NCBI GenBank assembly: GCA_963995525.1
Contig: OZ023214.1
Span: 53,896,339-53,960,338 of the forward strand
Source of the DNA: Escarpia spicata
Taxonomy: Eukaryota > Annelida > Polychaeta > Sabellida > Siboglinidae
Direction of reading: 5' to 3'
Length of the DNA: 64,000 nt
Position numbers and translations under genes: made by a program. Under the pieces are notes generated by a model. That model was given only the letters and a program-made list of their open reading frames with translations, made no database searches and was not told the origin of the DNA. Shown here one piece after another: positions 63,322-64,000 of the stretch. Positions within the stretch are counted from its first letter, which is position 1; every line of letters starts with the position of its first letter.

Positions 63322-63728
63322 CGGTATGACTAAAAGGCAAACGACCATGCACGACCAAGCAGACTTTTGGTGGCACGCAGGAGGTATGTGTGTGCAGCTC
63401 GCCAAATTTCAGATAATAAGTATGTTCTTCACATTGGAGTAACAAAGTATGCAACTTTTATCATCGCTTGTGGTAACTCGGTGGTTCCATTCGCCAGGTG
63501 GTATTATGCCATATATATGGTGCCAAGACTAACCACTTGTCCCGAAGATCGGATAAAATGCCTAAATTGTGTAACTCCTGGGTGAAATACACACAAAATT
63601 TTTAATAATGCACACACAAACCATATATATACCACATCCACGGCCAAACTATCTACCAACATATTATATTACATGGTCGTTCGTTAACTTCGTGGTCGTG
63701 CGCCATTTACTTTAGTTTAGTCAAACCC
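63322..63728 (-). mobile_element. MITE copy Y, in opposite orientation to copy X
   Basis: Begins tgactaaaaggcaaacgacc and ends ggtcgtgcgccatttacttt + agtttagtcaaaccc. With copy X it makes a 1-kb inverted repeat with a 146-bp spacer. The 72-codon frame at 63367 is part of it, with no motif. Confidence 0.85.
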
Positions 63729-64000
63729 GTACTAGCACTGCAGATAGAAAAACATGTTTGGGAATGATATTTCTGATACACATAACTTCATCACAGGTAC
63801 ACCATAATACTCTTCCAGGTACGAAAGAAATGTACAAACGAAACGATGTTTGTCAATGTAGGCATTTAAGGAATTATAAACCATATGGAACACGAATCGT
63901 GGCAATTGCCTTGAATTGGCCAATTGCGTTAGCAGGGTTGGGAAGTCGAAGCAATGCAAAACAATAGCTACACAATGTATACAACGAACACAGTACGTGG
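63729..64000. other. Right end of window, no feature seen
   Basis: AT-rich with short open frames only. Confidence 0.6.

Noticed and set aside
63367..63585. 72-codon + frame
   Set aside because: Contained in MITE copy Y; the same DNA in copy X is not open.

Overview
This is nuclear DNA from an animal, most likely an invertebrate with large, repeat-filled introns. The evidence is long GT-AG introns, two spliced genes with animal orthologues, CR1/L2-like LINEs, tRNA-derived SINEs, and hAT-like and piggyBac-like DNA elements. I cannot name the species. A lancelet, a mollusc or another marine invertebrate would all fit.

Left three quarters (54-48661, + strand): one gene. I assembled 18 coding exons by eye. 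They join without a frame break into the last 808 codons of a long coiled-coil protein whose order and local motifs match vertebrate CCDC150. The N-terminal exons lie left of the window. The exons total only 2.4 kb of 48.6 kb. Most of the introns are tandem repeats, each intron with its own unit: TG-rich, 20, 35-39, 74, 45, 47, 24, 36, 41/36, 57 and 77 bp. At least three of these arrays grew from the splice junction of the neighbouring exon. The 20-bp array is built from a donor site and the 35-39-bp array from an acceptor site. Each 57-bp unit carries an acceptor, a 25-nt pseudo-exon with an in-frame stop, and a donor. Transposons are nested among the arrays: two 5'-truncated LINEs, SINEs of two families, an LTR remnant, a MITE at the edge of the 74-bp satellite, and an internally deleted hAT.

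Right quarter: a second gene, SPCS1 (signal peptidase complex subunit 1), lies on the - strand, convergent with the first. Three exons (54467-54526, 53817-53903, 50062-50187) give 90 residues plus the stop. The first coding exon was not found. The rest, to 64000, is transposon debris: two non-LTR reverse-transcriptase remnants, a 1.4-kb fold-back palindrome with tRNA-like promoter boxes, a piggyBac-like element with intact TTAA duplications, and two inverted copies of one MITE.

The two genes have no evident shared pathway. CCDC150 is a coiled-coil protein of poorly known role, and SPCS1 is an ER membrane subunit of signal peptidase. The most unusual feature of the window is the set of intronic minisatellites that have copied real splice sites dozens of times. 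All exon, repeat and homology calls were made by reading the sequence and recalling families, without a search.
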